Shown: piece by piece, positions 27,310-29,234 of the stretch
Layout of the letters: every line of letters starts with the position of its first letter
How positions within the stretch are numbered: the first letter of the stretch is position 1
Source of the DNA: Blastocladiella britannica
Taxonomy: Eukaryota > Blastocladiomycota > Blastocladiomycetes > Blastocladiales > Blastocladiaceae
DNA length: 29,234 nt
Reading direction: 5' to 3'
Assembly: GCA_025349905.2 (NCBI GenBank)
Contig: MU624714.1
Span: 1 to 29,234, forward strand
Made by a program: the position numbers and the translations under genes
The notes under the pieces: model-generated
Databases searched by the model: none
What the model was told of the DNA's origin: nothing
What the model saw: only the letters and a program-made list of their open reading frames with translations

Positions 27310-28753
27310 ATGTCCAATTTTCGGTGCTCTGCGACCTCGCCCTGCCGCGCCAATCTCTGTTGCGGATCCGATGGCTAGTACGTCAGCTCCTTTGAACTGT
27401 GAGCTGGGCCCCACGATCCAAAACAAAACAGGAAGTAAGAGGAAACTCAAAAAGAAATGCGTAAACAGCTGCACGACCACCGCCACTGCGTGCTCGGTCG
27501 CCAAAGGGTGCATCAGCGGCTGCAAATCGATCCCTGATCCGGGAACTTGCTCAACGCAAATCTCTCCCACCGGATTCACTTCACCACTATACCCGCAGCT
27601 GGGTGCCACCGACACCACGCCGGCGATGGCGCCAACTACAGTTTCGTTTGCATCTTCGGGATCGTGTAGTGGAACCTCGACATACGCATTGCAACCGTGC
27701 GATCTCGTGGACTTGATGGGCGGCGCAGCAGCGTGCCCAAACTGTCTGTACTACTACGACCGCGTGCGCGAGGCGATCGAGGCATACGGCATGTCGCAGT
27801 ACGTCGGGTGCTCTGTTCCCGGTACGGGTACGGGCGCGCGGCTGGCGGCGTTTATGGCCACGTTGCGGCACGAGACAGCCGCGCTGGGTACATTGTTCCA
27901 GCCACTGGACGGTGGCGCCGGTGGGATTCACATGATTCCGGCGAACTTTCAGGCTGCGGCGGCGGGGATTCCTCGGCTGGCGGACGCGTTGACGGCCGAA
28001 TTTGGACCTATGGCAACGCTATGGACGCAAATAGCAAGGGGAAACACTACTGCTGCGCGAGTGGTCGGCAACGTGGTGATGCGGCCCGAGCACGCGTTTC
28101 TGACCGTCGGGTGGTGGTTTGTTTCGGGGGCACAGTCGGTGTTGGCAGGCGGGTGCGCGGACCTCCGCGGCGACGCCGATTTGGGGCTCGGGACCGGGAC
28201 CAGTGACAATGCCGCGTCCGGATTTTACAAGGTGTCGCGGTGCGTGTTTGGAACTCTGGCGGACGAGGGCTTGGCGCAGCGCGTCTCGTATTACAAGCAG
28301 GCATCGGCAGTCGCCAACGCGTACTCGCCGTCGTACACGCGCACCCCGCCAACTACTCCGACCACGAGCACTCCAACCCCGACTCTGGCCGCGACGGACT
28401 CGGGTGCTACACTTGGGGTGACGATCGGATCGGTTGCTGGTCCGTTATTTCTTTTTTTTTTTGTGGCGCATCTGTCCAAACCGACTCGTATATGGACAAC
28501 AGGCGCGATCCTCGTCCTTGCACTCGGAGGCATGGCACTCCTGGCGCGCCGCTCGCGCCGCACGACTCCAGCGTCGGTTGAAGCGCCGCCGCCCACTACG
28601 AACAGCAAGAAACAGTCGCCATCGTCGTCACCAGCCAAGCCAACCGCCATTGTCAAGTCGGTCAAGCAGCAAGCGACTACCAAGGTCGGACAAAGCCAAG
28701 AACATTTGGCTGCGCGCCGGTCGCAGAGCGGCCACTTGGACCGGATGAAATGA
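27310..28753 (+). CDS. Membrane-anchored hevein-type chitin-binding and lysozyme-like protein, 450 aa
   Basis: Exons 27310-27377 and 27469-28753 flank a 91-nt intron (GTACGT..ACAG) whose removal rebuilds a complete hevein/CBM18 module. Cys fall at residues 6, 12, 17, 18, 24, 31, 37 and 41, with NLCC and GYC; from the second Cys on the spacing equals hevein. A Thr/Ser linker leads to a lysozyme-like domain: MATLRHETA (candidate catalytic Glu), GGAGGIHMIPANF, HAFLTVGWWF and GFYKVSRCVFG. A Thr/Pro stalk, two hydrophobic stretches (FLFFFFVAHL; AILVLALGGMALL) and a basic Ser/Lys tail follow. Probable role: binding and perhaps cutting chitin or peptidoglycan at the cell surface. Oddity: no signal peptide precedes the module, so a 5' exon may be missing. 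Without splicing, ATG 27371 would begin a protein lacking the module. Confidence 0.7.
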
Positions 28754-28855
28754 AAGTGAATGAGATGCAACCACATCCGACACGACCACGCATCCCAAGG
28801 AGGCAGCTCATGATCCATTCAAATACATTCTCTCTCGAACCAAAGCGAATAATAA

Positions 28856-29234
28856 TCAACGACGAGCCTTGGCCCACGCCTGCACCACCTTGACGGCCGC
28901 GTTCTTGACGACTTTCGCCGCGGCCTCGATGTCGCGGCGCGACAGATCAGCGGGCACAATGATCTTGAGCGACGGCGCGGGGAGGCGGAACTCTTGGTCG
29001 ACATTGTACTTGGCGCGGGTGATGATGACGCCATTGTCGAGGCACTCTTTGCAAATGTCTTGCAGGAACTGCGACTCGAGTTCCCAGCGCGCGAGCTCGG
29101 GGTCCTTCTTTTGCCGCGAGTGCTTCTGCTGGACGCTGCGTGCGGTGCGCGAAGATGAGGCGGCACTACGACCCGGCCCACCCAGCAGCGAGAGCATGCC
29201 CGTGCGCGGCGGCGTGGTCTGTCCACTCGCCACA
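28856..29234 (-). CDS. LCB1: Serine palmitoyltransferase subunit 1, C-terminal part (runs off the window)
   Basis: The minus-strand frame is open from the right edge to TGA 28856-28858. After a Ser/Arg/Gly-rich stretch of ~45 residues it reads WELESQFLQDICKECLDNG, VIITRAKYNVDQEFRLPAPS, LKIIVPADLSRRDIEAAAK and a final Ala/Lys/Arg helix. This matches the end of LCB1/SPTLC1 (L-Q-x-I-x-x-x-x-x-x-x-x-x-x-T-x-A-R-Y ... L-P-x-P-S-x-R/K-x-x-V). LCB1 is the non-catalytic ER-membrane partner of LCB2 in the first step of sphingolipid synthesis (serine plus palmitoyl-CoA). The low-complexity insert before the last domain is longer than in yeast or animals. It converges with the chitin-binding gene; 102 bp separate the stops. 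Confidence 0.83.
   Translation of the reverse strand, partial: VASGQTTPPRTGMLSLLGGPGRSAASSSRTARSVQQKHSRQKKDPELARWELESQFLQDICKECLDNGVIITRAKYNVDQEFRLPAPSLKIIVPADLSRRDIEAAAKVVKNAAVKVVQAWAKARR

Overview
The window looks like nuclear DNA of an early-diverging, zoosporic-type fungus, most plausibly Blastocladiomycota or Chytridiomycota. The lineage is inferred from gene content and style, not from a marker gene. Coding regions are GC-rich and the short spacers are AT-rich. Introns are very small (53-91 nt, GT..AG). AATAAA signals sit right at stop codons. Three conserved eukaryotic genes fix the kingdom-level picture: YVH1 (dual-specificity phosphatase), URB1/NPA1 (nucleolar pre-60S factor) and the C-terminus of LCB1 (serine palmitoyltransferase subunit 1). 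The remaining genes are lineage-type families: F-box and ankyrin-like proteins, seven-helix and four-helix membrane proteins, and Cys-rich surface proteins. Many broken copies lie between them.

Layout. 1-1669 (-): 3' part of a Pro/His-rich protein with an integrase-type HHCC zinc domain, running off the left edge. 1.7-3.3 kb: no convincing gene, only two islands of possible relic coding sequence. 3.3-4.2 kb (+): intact gene of unknown function behind a start-stop uORF. 4.2-6.4 kb: spacer, an Ala/Pro-rich first exon that stops abruptly, and an orphan retrotransposon chromodomain. 6.4-7.05 kb (+): three-exon tetraspan membrane protein. 7.2-8.6 kb: two divergent genes or relics of small secreted/membrane proteins; one carries an in-frame TGA. 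8.7-10.97 kb: a graveyard holding an ABC-transporter C-terminus (-), a 40-bp hairpin, an unidentified fragment (+) and a LINE-type element with ORF1-like and endonuclease regions (-). 11.0-14.55 kb (+): two tandem intronless genes (F-box protein, ankyrin-like protein) only 54 bp apart, followed by A25 and a broken exon. 14.9-16.1 kb (-): intronless seven-helix protein. 16.2-17.3 kb (-): YVH1. 17.4-23.3 kb (+): URB1, in three exons. 23.5-24.55 kb: F-box relic and a frameshifted AT-hook gene. 25.2-26.3 kb (-): second seven-helix protein, in five exons. 26.5-27.26 kb (+): relic. 27.3-28.75 kb (+): hevein-type chitin-binding plus lysozyme-like membrane protein. 28.86 kb to the edge (-): LCB1.

The clearest functional link is the head-to-head YVH1/URB1 pair. 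Both products act on the large ribosomal subunit, and they share a 106-bp promoter. The two seven-helix proteins appear to be paralogues with different intron histories. I found no CRISPR array, tRNA or rRNA gene.
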